Assembly (NCBI RefSeq): GCF_000970855.1
Contig: NZ_KQ034047.1
Location: forward strand, 409,623-473,622
Reading direction: 5' to 3'
Length of the DNA: 64,000 bases
Source of the DNA: Lactobacillus helsingborgensis
GTDB lineage: Bacteria > Bacillota > Bacilli > Lactobacillales > Lactobacillaceae
Of this stretch, positions 29,323 through 38,595 are shown piece after piece. The position numbers and the translations under genes are program-made. Under the pieces are notes generated by a model. The model saw only the letters and a list, made by a program, of their open reading frames with translations. It did not search any database and was not told the DNA's origin. The number at the start of each line of letters is the position of its first letter. Positions within the stretch are counted from its first letter, which is position 1.

Positions 29323-29370
29323 ATTACACTCAATCAAAGTATAAATGCACTCTATTGAGTGTATTTTTAT
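29323..29370 (+). terminator. Terminator
   Basis: TACACTCAAT pairs with ATTGAGTGTA across about 19 bases, followed by five T, right after the first LRR gene. Confidence 0.85.
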
Positions 29371-29402
29371 ATACTATTTTAGAAAAGTATAGTTGTTACA
29401 TC

Positions 29403-29431
29403 TTGAAATTATTATATTATGGATATACAAT
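29403..29431 (+). promoter_or_regulatory. Promoter of the secreted LRR gene
   Basis: TTGAAA, 17 bases, TACAAT, 45 bases before the ATG at 29477. Confidence 0.55.
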
Positions 29432-29476
29432 GATAGTGTAAATTGTTATTGGTTAATAATTTGAGAGGTAAAAATT

Positions 29477-30547
29477 ATGAATAAACACATAGAACTAAGT
29501 AAACAAAGCAAGAAATTGCTATTTAGTGGAATTACTGCTGCTGCACTGGCACTAGTTGTTGGTGGCCCACATGTAGTTAAGGCTGACAGCGTATCTGGAA
29601 GCACACTGGCTGCAAGCAGTTTAACGAAAACTGCTAAAACATTTCCATCGAAATCTTTGTGGCCAACTTTACCAGCTTCAGCAAAAACTACCGGTGTTAA
29701 AAATAAGGTAACAACCAAATCTGATGATTCTATTGACGCTTGGATGCCTGATAAGAATTTACAACAAGTAGTTGCCTATAATTTATATGGTAATCCAAAT
29801 AGCGTAGATAAAATTACCAAAGATGATTTGGCTAAATTAACGAACCTAAGCGTTACCAGTGAGCTTGCAGAAAATGATGCCAATTATTATGCAGCTGCAA
29901 TCAGCATTAAATCACTAACTGGTCTAGAGTACGCTACTAATCTAGTATCAATTGATTTAGCACCAAATATTAACTATAGTATTGATCACTTTGGGCCTGC
30001 ATATGCATTATTGCACAGCACTCTATCCGATATTAGTGCAATAAAGGGACTAAAGAACTTAGATTATGTCAACTTCCAACAATGCTCTATTTCTGATATA
30101 TCTGCATTAGCAAATAAACCTTCGTTAACACGAGTTTCTATTTCTTATAATGGTATTACTGACTTCTCCCCATTAGGTTCAGATACTAATTTAAAATTAA
30201 ACCTAACACAGGCTTATTATCAGGACGTTAGCTCAAATGGATACTACCTTTCATCAAGCACACCATTCTATACATTCCGTTATAATAATTTAATTGGTAT
30301 TGACGGAAAACCAATGAAGATTCGGGTGGCTGATACAGATGATGTCCAACACGATCATTATGTTAAATATTACCTCAGCAATTGGAAGAAAAATGCTGGT
30401 GTAGTTTCAAGTGATGGCAAATCAGTTACTTGGGATATCACTGGAATTACTCCAGATCCTCAGACCACTCACTACATGACAATTAATTATAAAGGTTCTA
30501 ACGGTGAAGGTGGATGGTTCATTATCCCATTCATCGTATATGATTAA
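29477..30547 (+). CDS. Secreted internalin-like LRR protein without anchor
   Basis: A 356-residue protein with a signal peptide (basic start, hydrophobic KLLFSGITAAALALVVGG, probable cut after VVKA). After a Ser/Lys-rich linker it repeats the layout of the gene before it: cap (AWMPDKNLQQVVAYNL), LRRs (SLTGLEYATNL, ISAIKGLKNL, ISALANKPSLTR) and the Ig-like domain ending GEGGWFIIPFIVYD. It stops exactly where the relative continues into MucBP modules, so no wall or membrane anchor is present and it should be released or held by other contacts. GAGAGG precedes the ATG. The role, probably binding of a host or microbial surface, is inferred. Confidence 0.78.
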   Translation: MNKHIELSKQSKKLLFSGITAAALALVVGGPHVVKADSVSGSTLAASSLTKTAKTFPSKSLWPTLPASAKTTGVKNKVTTKSDDSIDAWMPDKNLQQVVAYNLYGNPNSVDKITKDDLAKLTNLSVTSELAENDANYYAAAISIKSLTGLEYATNLVSIDLAPNINYSIDHFGPAYALLHSTLSDISAIKGLKNLDYVNFQQCSISDISALANKPSLTRVSISYNGITDFSPLGSDTNLKLNLTQAYYQDVSSNGYYLSSSTPFYTFRYNNLIGIDGKPMKIRVADTDDVQHDHYVKYYLSNWKKNAGVVSSDGKSVTWDITGITPDPQTTHYMTINYKGSNGEGGWFIIPFIVYD

Positions 30548-30591
30548 TTCAATTATTTTTGATGATTAATATAATTTAATATAAAAAGATA

Positions 30592-30631
30592 GTGTTCTAA
30601 TTTATAAATGAATTAGAACATTATTTTTTTC
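30592..30631 (+). terminator. Terminator
   Basis: GTTCTAATT pairs with AATTAGAAC around an 8-base loop, followed by a run of T. Confidence 0.85.
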
Positions 30632-30664
30632 TTTGTTATCAATGTGCTAAGTATCACAATGAAT

Positions 30665-30718
30665 TTGACTTTTGCCTAAGCCAACCATATACTAAACTTA
30701 TATTAATATGCAGTTTAG
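30665..30718 (+). promoter_or_regulatory. Shared adhesin promoter and dyad, copy 1
   Basis: TTGACT, 17 bases, TATACT (30688-30693). The dyad CTAAAC (30692-30697) / GTTTAG (30713-30718) overlaps the -10 box and spans the expected start point, so it acts on DNA rather than as a full RNA hairpin. The same block occurs at three later adhesin genes. Confidence 0.75.
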
Positions 30719-30730
30719 AAGAGGAATTAT

Positions 30731-33226
30731 ATGAATACACATAAGAATGCTAACAAGCAAGGAGAAAAAATATTGCTCGGCGGCGTGGCCGCAGCTGCTT
30801 TAGGCTTAATTAATGCCAAACCCCAGACGGTGAAGGCAGCTAATCAGAATGGCAACCGTGCTACCAAGAAGGCTGCGAGCAGAGCAGTCAAGACTAAATT
30901 GACCTACCAAAATGAAACTGATACAGAAACTGAAGGTGAAACAGCTACTAATGATGACCCTGCTGGTCAAAACAGCGGCAGTCAAACCGCTGGCAGTGAA
31001 AATAATGCAGGAACAGCAAGCAGCAACCCAGCAGGTGGCAGTAATCAAGATGCAGCTGCAGGCAATACCAGCGCTCCAAGCACCACAGACAATACAAAAA
31101 CTGAAAAACTCGGAAAAGCTGTCAAAAGAGATAACGAAAACCCTACCGTACTAACCGGTGTTTGGCTTGGTGTCGATGTAACTTATCAGCCTGGACTCGG
31201 GATATTTACTGTTAAAGGTAACAATCAAACTATTAATACTGTTAACGATCGTTCTACTAGTATCTTAAAAGCAAAAAAGAGTCGTGATCTTCTTGCTGAC
31301 CCTCTTATTGTAGATAGAAATCAAGTTAGAGAAGTACGTTTTGAAGGGTCTTTGACCATTAACGGTACAGTCCAAAGTATGTTCGACACTTTACCAAATT
31401 TAACCACCGTTACTGGATTAGAAAACCTGAATACATCTAATGTATATAGCATGTATGGCATGTTTGCTAATTGTTCAAGCCTAAGGTCAGTTGAGGGAAT
31501 AAATAAATTAGACGCTTCCAAAGTAACTGATATGTCCTACATGTTTGAAAACTGTTTTGAAAACTCTAAAGATTTAATTAACTTAGATTTAAGTGGCTTA
31601 AATATCGGTTTAAATATTAATAAGAATGATACTATTACCATGAAAGAGATGTTTAGGGGTTGTTCTAAACTTAAAAGCATAATTTTACCAGATAAAATTG
31701 ATACTTCTCAGGTTACCGATATGACAGGTATGTTTTATGGCTGCTCAAACTTAGTTTCTGTAAGTTATCCAAGTTCCGACAATTCTGAAGATCCAGCAAA
31801 TCCAAAAGTAGACTTATCCAAATTTAATACTAATGGCCTGCAATATATGGATTACATGTTTAGTGGATGTACTAATTTAACAACGTTGAATATTGCTAGC
31901 TTTGATATGTCAAAAGCTATAAAAACTAATGGGATTAAGAATGCTCTCAATAATTTACCTGATCTGAGAAAATTAGTACTGGGTAAGAATTGCAAATTTT
32001 ACAGAAATGATACTAATACTAATGTTGGTCTTGATACTCCAGGGACATGGGTTAATGTCGGTAACGGTACTGAAGAAAACCCGCAAATGAGTAAAAAATG
32101 GTCTTCCATCGATTTAATGAATAATTATAATGGTAACACGGATCACGATACTTATATCAGGTTTTATGATGGCTACCCTGTAAAAATTCATTACGTATAC
32201 TGCGTATACCCAGATAAATCTGATAACCTCAAAAAACAACCACCAATTTTAGATAAAGACGGAAAATCCTATGACTATGTAGTTGCCGGTGATAACGGTA
32301 AAACCAGCGACCCTATTAAAACTAAAAATATATATGGTTATACTATCAAATCCATTTATGTCAATAATGATAAACAATCTAGTACTGACAAAGTCACAGT
32401 CACATTTACTGATCACGAACAAGATGTTTACTTCGTTTATGACAGGGCAACAGGTAAACCTATTACGGTTAATTATTTATACTATGTGGATGATAAAGGC
32501 CACACAAAACCTCTTCTTGATAAAGACAATAAACCGATGACGGAAAATGTTGACGGGGTACTTTATGGTGATCAGAAAGATATTATCCCAAAACCAGTAC
32601 CTGGTTACACGATCAAGCAAATTATCATTGACGGCGTCAAACAGCCTGGAACTGATAAAGCAACTGTTGGCTACTCCGATAACGATCAAATCGTCGACTT
32701 TATTTATACTAAAAACCCTGTTAATAACGAAAATAAAGTTAAAGCAGCAGATGTAACTGTTCACTATAAAGACGAATTTGGTAATACTATTGCTCCCGAT
32801 GAGATACTGAGCGGCTATGTTGGCGATGGCTATACTACTGGGGCTAAAAATATTTCCGGCTATACATTAAAGACGAGACCAGATAATGCTACAGGGTTCT
32901 TTAGCACTTTTCCGCAAGATGTAACTTATATTTATACTAAGATAGGTACAAACAATACACCAAATATTAATGAGCCTAATACCCCTACTAAAATACCTAA
33001 GCAGAACAAAAAGAGAAAGGAAAAGAAAAATCCTACTAAGCAAACAGCAAGTCGCAATTTGTCTAAAAAGCAAGGCATTTCAAGCGTTGCTAAAAGTAAA
33101 AAAGCTGCTGCTTTACCACAGACAGGTACTAATAAGCATTCCAGTCTAACTCTGCTTGCGCTAGGAAGCTTAACTTTAGTTGGCGCATTAGGTGCAGCAT
33201 GGTTTAGTCGTAAGAAAATTAAATAA
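30731..33226 (+). CDS. BspA/DUF285-type LRR adhesin with MucBP repeats and LPQTG anchor
   Basis: An 831-residue wall-anchored protein. The signal peptide (MNTHKNANKQGEKILLGG start, cut after VKA) and a Thr/Glu/Asn/Ser-rich linker to about residue 135 are almost identical to three other genes here. Then come DUF285 repeats (about 135-475) of the form D-M-S-Y-M-F-x-N-C..L..L-D-L, the BspA-type leucine-rich repeat. Two long MucBP-like modules (about 478-660) and one standard MucBP module (ADVTVHYKDEFGNTIAPDE) follow. A Lys-rich wall-spanning stretch leads to LPQTG at 795-799, a hydrophobic helix and RKKIK. It should be cut by the sortase and linked to peptidoglycan; adhesion to mucin or other glycoproteins is inferred from family. 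Confidence 0.88.
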   Translation: MNTHKNANKQGEKILLGGVAAAALGLINAKPQTVKAANQNGNRATKKAASRAVKTKLTYQNETDTETEGETATNDDPAGQNSGSQTAGSENNAGTASSNPAGGSNQDAAAGNTSAPSTTDNTKTEKLGKAVKRDNENPTVLTGVWLGVDVTYQPGLGIFTVKGNNQTINTVNDRSTSILKAKKSRDLLADPLIVDRNQVREVRFEGSLTINGTVQSMFDTLPNLTTVTGLENLNTSNVYSMYGMFANCSSLRSVEGINKLDASKVTDMSYMFENCFENSKDLINLDLSGLNIGLNINKNDTITMKEMFRGCSKLKSIILPDKIDTSQVTDMTGMFYGCSNLVSVSYPSSDNSEDPANPKVDLSKFNTNGLQYMDYMFSGCTNLTTLNIASFDMSKAIKTNGIKNALNNLPDLRKLVLGKNCKFYRNDTNTNVGLDTPGTWVNVGNGTEENPQMSKKWSSIDLMNNYNGNTDHDTYIRFYDGYPVKIHYVYCVYPDKSDNLKKQPPILDKDGKSYDYVVAGDNGKTSDPIKTKNIYGYTIKSIYVNNDKQSSTDKVTVTFTDHEQDVYFVYDRATGKPITVNYLYYVDDKGHTKPLLDKDNKPMTENVDGVLYGDQKDIIPKPVPGYTIKQIIIDGVKQPGTDKATVGYSDNDQIVDFIYTKNPVNNENKVKAADVTVHYKDEFGNTIAPDEILSGYVGDGYTTGAKNISGYTLKTRPDNATGFFSTFPQDVTYIYTKIGTNNTPNINEPNTPTKIPKQNKKRKEKKNPTKQTASRNLSKKQGISSVAKSKKAAALPQTGTNKHSSLTLLALGSLTLVGALGAAWFSRKKIK

Positions 33227-33230
33227 ATTA

Positions 33231-33264
33231 GAGAACTCATCAGCAAGATACTGGTGAGTTTTTA
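33231..33264 (+). terminator. Terminator
   Basis: AACTCATCAG pairs with CTGGTGAGTT (one G-T pair) around a 7-base loop, then T. Confidence 0.85.
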
Positions 33265-33298
33265 CTATAAATAACAACAAATATATATTTATTTAGTC

Positions 33299-33327
33299 TT
33301 GATTTAACTCATATATGGTCATATACT
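33299..33327 (+). promoter_or_regulatory. Promoter of the anchorless BspA gene
   Basis: TTGATT, 17 bases, TATACT. The -10 region matches the shared adhesin promoter, but the downstream GTTTAG arm of the dyad is missing. Confidence 0.6.
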
Positions 33328-33368
33328 AATATTGAATTGTGTATGTTATTAAAGAAAGAATGAGGAAA

Positions 33369-34598
33369 ATGAATAAACACAAAATTATCAAACAAGGTAA
33401 AAAGCTGCTATTTAGTAGCATAGCAGCTGCAGTTTTAGGCATGATTTGTGTAACTACTAAACCCGTTAAAGCTGCCACTGTAAATGGTGATTATCCTTCA
33501 ACCAATAGTGTTAATACAAAAAAAGCTGAACTAAATTATCAGGCTAAAAATAATGCACCTACGGTTAAAAATGATAGTGCTAAATTTGATTCTACCAAAG
33601 CTATTAAGAGTGATACTATCGAAACAGGTACTTGGGATGGAATACCTGTAGAATATGATACTGTTACCCATACACTCACAATTGGTGGTGGCACCATTAA
33701 TAACACCATGCATGTGCCAAATGTGCCAAATACTTTACAACTTTTACGCATTGACTGGAATGACCCATCGTATACCTATGACACACTAGAAGTTAAAACT
33801 ATCAACTTTACTAAAAAATTAGTTATCAATGGTTCTGCTGCTGAATGGTTTAGATTTTATAATAATTTAACGACCATTAACGGTTTTGAAAATGTTGACC
33901 TAACCCACGCTACTGATATGAACTCTATGTTTATTAATTGTACTGCTTTAGAGAATATAGACTTAAACAAGTTATTTCAGCCAGATAAAACATATGCCGT
34001 AACTAATGTTGCGCATATGTTTGAGGGCTGTAAGAAAATAACAAATCTGGACTTTTCTAATTTTGATACTTCAAATGTTGTTGACATGTCAGGTATGTTC
34101 AATGGTGACATTAATTTAACCCAACTTGATTTAAGCAAATTTAATACTTCTAATGTAACGAATATGAATGCTATGTTCAGTGACTGTCCAAAACTGACCT
34201 CAATAAAAGGGTTAGACAAATTTGATACTTCTAAAGTAACTTCAATGGGACAAATGTTTGCTTATTGTTCTTCTTTGAATAAATTAGATCTAAGTAACTT
34301 TAACACTTCTAAAGTAACTCAATTCTATTTTATGTTCTACAGATGTACTAATTTACAGAATTTAAACATTAGCAGTTTTGATATGACACATGCTAATTTT
34401 AATTTTAATATGTTTGCAAGCTTACCTAATTTAAAAACTCTTGTACTTGGAAAGAAATGTGTTATGGCTAATACTGGTCTCGATACACCAGGAAAATGGA
34501 TAAGTGATAATGGAGATTTGTGGACATCAGATGAGCTAATGGCTAATTATAATGGTAGTACCGATTATGGTAAATATCGTCATAAGGATATGAATTAA
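33369..34598 (+). CDS. Secreted BspA/DUF285-type protein without anchor
   Basis: About 409 residues from the preferred ATG (MNKHKIIKQGKKLLFSS, matching its relatives); in-frame starts at 33339 (GTG) and 33360 exist but give odd N-termini. A signal peptide ends near KPVKA. A non-repetitive domain follows, then about eight DUF285 repeats such as VVDMSGMFNGDINLTQLDLS, with the pattern of a Met-x-x-Met-Phe turn and a D-L-S strand. The protein ends at DELMANYNGSTDYGKYRH, the place where siblings go on into MucBP modules and an anchor. It is therefore probably a released form, or a truncated copy. It has its own promoter and terminator. Confidence 0.8.
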   Translation: MNKHKIIKQGKKLLFSSIAAAVLGMICVTTKPVKAATVNGDYPSTNSVNTKKAELNYQAKNNAPTVKNDSAKFDSTKAIKSDTIETGTWDGIPVEYDTVTHTLTIGGGTINNTMHVPNVPNTLQLLRIDWNDPSYTYDTLEVKTINFTKKLVINGSAAEWFRFYNNLTTINGFENVDLTHATDMNSMFINCTALENIDLNKLFQPDKTYAVTNVAHMFEGCKKITNLDFSNFDTSNVVDMSGMFNGDINLTQLDLSKFNTSNVTNMNAMFSDCPKLTSIKGLDKFDTSKVTSMGQMFAYCSSLNKLDLSNFNTSKVTQFYFMFYRCTNLQNLNISSFDMTHANFNFNMFASLPNLKTLVLGKKCVMANTGLDTPGKWISDNGDLWTSDELMANYNGSTDYGKYRHKDMN

Positions 34599-34631
34599 GT
34601 TTAATTAAAATACAATATTTATATAAGTCTC

Positions 34632-34672
34632 TAAAAATACTCATTAGTAAAATACTAATGAGTATTTTTTGT
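34632..34672 (+). terminator. Terminator
   Basis: AAATACTCATTAGT pairs perfectly with ACTAATGAGTATTT around a 5-base loop, then T. Confidence 0.92.
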
Positions 34673-34686
34673 CTATCGATGATTAT

Positions 34687-34740
34687 TTGACTTTGATTTA
34701 GCTCAGTCATATACTAAACCTATATTAACATGCAGTTTAG
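34687..34740 (+). promoter_or_regulatory. Shared adhesin promoter and dyad, copy 2
   Basis: TTGACT, 17 bases, TATACT (34710-34715), with CTAAAC (34714-34719) and GTTTAG (34735-34740), identical in spacing to the copy at 30665. Confidence 0.75.
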
Positions 34741-34752
34741 AAGAGGAATTAT

Positions 34753-37700
34753 ATGAATACACATAAGAATGCTAATAAGCAAGGAGAAAAAATATTGCTT
34801 GGCGGCGTAGCCGCAGTTGCTTTAGGCTTAATTAATGCCAAGCCCCAGACGGTGAAGGCAGCTAATCAAAATGGCACTCGTGCCACCAAGAAGACTGCGA
34901 GCAGAGCAGTCAAGACTAAATTGACCTACCAAAATGAAACTGATTCAGAAACTGAAGGAGAAACAGCTACTAATGATGACCCCATTGGCAGTGAAAATAG
35001 TGTAGGAACAGCAAGCAGCAACCCTGAAATTGGACAGGGGCAAGCCGGTGCTAATAGCAATCCAGCAAGTGGCAGTAATCAAAATCCAGCTGCTGACGAT
35101 GCAATAGGTGATAAGCAAGAAGCTGGCTCAGCACAATTTGATCATGCTAACGAAATTCGTGACAGCAATACTACTATCTCAAGTACTTGGGAAAATATAC
35201 CTGTCACGTTTCACAATGGCGTACTATCAATTGGTGAAAAAGGCAAAACCTATACAATAAATAATTCAGACAATAAAGATATTAGCATTGACATGAACAT
35301 TGACAATGTTTCTGGAACCGACATTACAGAGATCGATATTAATGCTCCCATTGCCATCATTGGATCAGCTGAAACACTTTTCTACCACCTCTTGAACCTT
35401 ACATCAATAAATGGTTTAGATAAACTAGATACTTCTAAAGTAACGAGTATGCTACAAATGTTTATGGACTGTACAAAAATGACTTCTTTAGATTTATCCA
35501 GTTTCAATACTACTAATGTAACCAATTTTAGTACAATGTTTGCCTTTGACCCCAGCCTAACTAGCGTAGATCTATCTAGTTTTACTGTTAGAGATGGCGC
35601 TACAACTATGGGAATGTTTGTAATAAGCGATGATGATACTCCCAGTTTGTCCAAATTAATTTTAGGTAAAGGTTTTAAATTCACTACAAGAAATGGTAGA
35701 CCCAACAATTCACTTCAACAGCCAGGAACTTGGGTAAACATGGGGGAAGGCGATGGTTCTCTGACCAAGGGTACTAATCAGTGGTCTTCAGCCGATTTCA
35801 TGACTAAGTACCAAGGTGATAGAGACCATGATACTTATGTTAGATATACTGGTGGCATCGTAACTGTTCATCGCCAAGATGAAGATGGCAAGCAGCTAGT
35901 TGATCAAGATGGTAAGGAAATTCCTGATGAAAAGCTTTTCGGCAACATTTCAGACTCAGTAACTGTTGACACCAGTAAAGAATTTGCTGGCTACAAGTTC
36001 AAAGAAAACAAGAATTCTGATATAAAAGCATTTATCTCTGATCCACAAACTATCACTCTAGTCTATTCTAAGAGTAAAACTGATAATACTTGGGAAGGTG
36101 TTCCTTATACCTTTAATAATGGCGTCTTATCACTTGGTGAAAAAGACAAAGACTATTTAATTGACAACACCGCCGAAAAAGAAATTGGCATTAATAATAA
36201 TATAAATAATATAAATACTGATAATATTAATGAAATAGATATTTTGGGAAAAATAACAATTAATGGGCCAGCTGATTCATTATTTGATACTCTTCCTAAT
36301 TTAACTCAAATTAACGGCTTAAATAACCTCATTACTTCAGATGTCACTGACATGAGCTACATGTTTGCCAATTGTCCAAAATTAGTTTCATTAGATCTCT
36401 CAAGTTTTGATACTAGCAAAGTTGCATTCTTTTCTTCTATGTTTTATGCAGATACTGACCTATCTAGCGTAAACTTATCTAGTTTTACAATTACTGATGA
36501 TGCTGTAGATTATAGTTTGTTTGATTCATGTACAAATTTAACTAAATTAGTTTTAGGTAAAGGTTTTAAATTCACTACAACGAATGATCTACCAAATGAT
36601 TCACTTCAACAGCCAGGTACTTGGGTAAACATGGGTGAAGGAAACGGTTCCTTGACTAAAGGTACTAATCAGTGGTCTTCAGCTGATTTAATGACCAATT
36701 ACCAAGGTGATAGAGACCATGATACTTATGTTAGATATACTGGTGGCATCGTTACTGTTCATCGCCAAGACGAAGAAGGCAAGCAGCTAGTTGATCAAGA
36801 TGGTAAGCAGATTCCTGATGAAAAGCTTTTCGGCAACATTTCAGACCTGGTAACTGTTGACACCAGCAAAGAATTTGCTGGCTACAAGTTCAAAGAAAAC
36901 AAGAATTCTGATATAAAAGCATTTATCTCTGACCCGCAAGATATTACTTTGGTCTACTCTAAGAGTAAAACTGATAACACTTGGGAAGGTGTTCCTTATA
37001 CCTTTAATAATGGCGTCTTATCGCTAGGTGAAAATGGTAAAACCTATCCAATTGACAACTCAGGAAACAAAGAAAGGAGCTACGCACTTGACACTCGAGA
37101 TATTAGCATTAGCCAAAATATTAAGGGCGTAAATGTTGATGAGATTAAAGAAATTGATCTTAATGCGAATATTAAAATTAAGGGCAGTGCCAACGGACTT
37201 TTTAAGAACCTGAAGAATTTAGCTACAATAAAAGGCTTAAGTAATTTAGATACTTCGCAAGTAACGAATATGGAACAAATGTTTTCGAACTGCCCTAAAT
37301 TGACTGCATTGGACCTTTCAAGTCTCAACACTGATAATGTTGTTTCCTATTCTTCGATGTTTAGTGGCGACACAGCTTTAACTAGTGTAGACCTATCCAG
37401 TTTTAAAGTTGCAGCTAATACCGAAGTGAAGGACATGTTCAATTCTTGTTCCAGCTTAACTAAGCTAACTTTAGGCAAAGACTTTAAGTTTATTGGCTCC
37501 ATTGGATTAAATGATTTATCAGGTACTTGGGTAAACATGGGAGAAGGCAATGGCTCTCTGACTAAAGGTACTAATCATTGGTCTTCAGCCGATTTCATGA
37601 CTAAATACCAAGGAGACAGAGACCATGACACTTACGTTAGATATACTGGTGGTACTGTTACTGTTCATCGCCAAGATGAAAATGACAACCAGTTAGTTCC

Positions 37701-38460
37701 TGATGAATATCTCTTTGGCAATATTTCAAACCCGGTAACTGTTGACACCAGCAGGGAAATTGCCGGTTACACCTTCAAGGAAAACAAAAATTCTGATGTC
37801 AAGACATTCAAATCTAATGAACAGTTTGTTAACCTTATTTATACCAAATCAGATAACAATAATGGTTCAAACACTGTTAATACTGGAACAACTGCGACCA
37901 GTCCTGCTGCTATAGCACCTGCAGTCACAGTTCATTACCAAGATGAATATGGCAATACTATTGCTCCTGATCGTGTTGTTCAAGGTCGGATTGGCGATGG
38001 CTATACTACTGGTGCTGAGACGGTTTCCGGCTATAGTTTAAAGACTAGACCGGATAATGCAACGGGTTTCTTTAGCAACAATCCGCAAAGCGTTACCTAT
38101 GTTTACAGCAAGAGTGCTGGCAATACTACTGCCACTGTACCAGCAGATAACACGGCCTCTGCTGAGAATGAGCCTACTCCAATCCCAACTCATAAAACGA
38201 AAAAGTCTAAAGCAGTTAAGCATCATCAGACTGCTAATAAAGGACTTAAAGAAAGGCATCAAGCTAAACGTCAAACTAGATTGACAGCGGCAAGCGGCAA
38301 GCTGAATAAAGCTGCTAATGACCCGCAAAAAGGCAGGCAAGATAACACCCTGCCGCAAACTGGCACTGAGAAACGCAACAGCCTCGCCATGCTCGCTTTA
38401 GGCAGCTTAGCCTTGGCAACCGCCTTAGGCGCTGCTTGGCTTAACCGTAAGAAAGACTAA
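34753..38460 (+). CDS. BspA/DUF285-type adhesin with three near-identical modules and LPQTG anchor
   Basis: A 1235-residue wall-anchored protein. After the shared signal peptide and linker, a module of about 300 residues occurs three times. Each has a start of the type TWEGVPYTFNNGVLSLGE, a short DUF285 repeat block, a conserved W-V-N-M-G-E-G stretch, and a MucBP-like domain opening VTVHRQDE and closing LVYSKSK or similar. A final standard MucBP module (VTVHYQDEYGNTIAPD), a basic Lys/His/Gln-rich wall region and LPQTG at 1200-1204 follow, with a hydrophobic helix and RKKD. The module junctions are nearly identical in DNA, showing recent duplication. Sortase anchoring is expected. Module number may vary between strains. 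Confidence 0.88.
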   Translation: MNTHKNANKQGEKILLGGVAAVALGLINAKPQTVKAANQNGTRATKKTASRAVKTKLTYQNETDSETEGETATNDDPIGSENSVGTASSNPEIGQGQAGANSNPASGSNQNPAADDAIGDKQEAGSAQFDHANEIRDSNTTISSTWENIPVTFHNGVLSIGEKGKTYTINNSDNKDISIDMNIDNVSGTDITEIDINAPIAIIGSAETLFYHLLNLTSINGLDKLDTSKVTSMLQMFMDCTKMTSLDLSSFNTTNVTNFSTMFAFDPSLTSVDLSSFTVRDGATTMGMFVISDDDTPSLSKLILGKGFKFTTRNGRPNNSLQQPGTWVNMGEGDGSLTKGTNQWSSADFMTKYQGDRDHDTYVRYTGGIVTVHRQDEDGKQLVDQDGKEIPDEKLFGNISDSVTVDTSKEFAGYKFKENKNSDIKAFISDPQTITLVYSKSKTDNTWEGVPYTFNNGVLSLGEKDKDYLIDNTAEKEIGINNNINNINTDNINEIDILGKITINGPADSLFDTLPNLTQINGLNNLITSDVTDMSYMFANCPKLVSLDLSSFDTSKVAFFSSMFYADTDLSSVNLSSFTITDDAVDYSLFDSCTNLTKLVLGKGFKFTTTNDLPNDSLQQPGTWVNMGEGNGSLTKGTNQWSSADLMTNYQGDRDHDTYVRYTGGIVTVHRQDEEGKQLVDQDGKQIPDEKLFGNISDLVTVDTSKEFAGYKFKENKNSDIKAFISDPQDITLVYSKSKTDNTWEGVPYTFNNGVLSLGENGKTYPIDNSGNKERSYALDTRDISISQNIKGVNVDEIKEIDLNANIKIKGSANGLFKNLKNLATIKGLSNLDTSQVTNMEQMFSNCPKLTALDLSSLNTDNVVSYSSMFSGDTALTSVDLSSFKVAANTEVKDMFNSCSSLTKLTLGKDFKFIGSIGLNDLSGTWVNMGEGNGSLTKGTNHWSSADFMTKYQGDRDHDTYVRYTGGTVTVHRQDENDNQLVPDEYLFGNISNPVTVDTSREIAGYTFKENKNSDVKTFKSNEQFVNLIYTKSDNNNGSNTVNTGTTATSPAAIAPAVTVHYQDEYGNTIAPDRVVQGRIGDGYTTGAETVSGYSLKTRPDNATGFFSNNPQSVTYVYSKSAGNTTATVPADNTASAENEPTPIPTHKTKKSKAVKHHQTANKGLKERHQAKRQTRLTAASGKLNKAANDPQKGRQDNTLPQTGTEKRNSLAMLALGSLALATALGAAWLNRKKD
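35180..37860 (+). repeat. Three in-frame modules of about 0.9 kb
   Basis: Repeat units begin near 35185, 36088 and 36979. The second halves of units 1 and 2 (from the WVNMGEG codons through the MucBP-like part) are nearly identical in DNA; unit 3 is more divergent and has a short deletion in its MucBP-like part. Confidence 0.85.
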
Positions 38461-38471
38461 ATAAATTCTAA

Positions 38472-38513
38472 CAAAAAAACGTTCTATATTATTAAATATA
38501 GGACGTTTTTCGG
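38472..38513 (+). terminator. Terminator
   Basis: AAAACGTTCTATAT pairs with ATATAGGACGTTTT around a 6-base loop, then T. The same sequence follows the next gene at 42184. Confidence 0.92.
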
Positions 38514-38529
38514 TCTAGCTTAGCTTAGT

Positions 38530-38583
38530 TTGACTTTTAATAATCTCAGCCATATACTAAACTTATATTAATATGCAGTTTAG
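38530..38583 (+). promoter_or_regulatory. Shared adhesin promoter and dyad, copy 3
   Basis: TTGACT, 17 bases, TATACT (38553-38558), with CTAAAC (38557-38562) and GTTTAG (38578-38583). Confidence 0.75.
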
Positions 38584-38595
38584 AAGAGGAATTAT

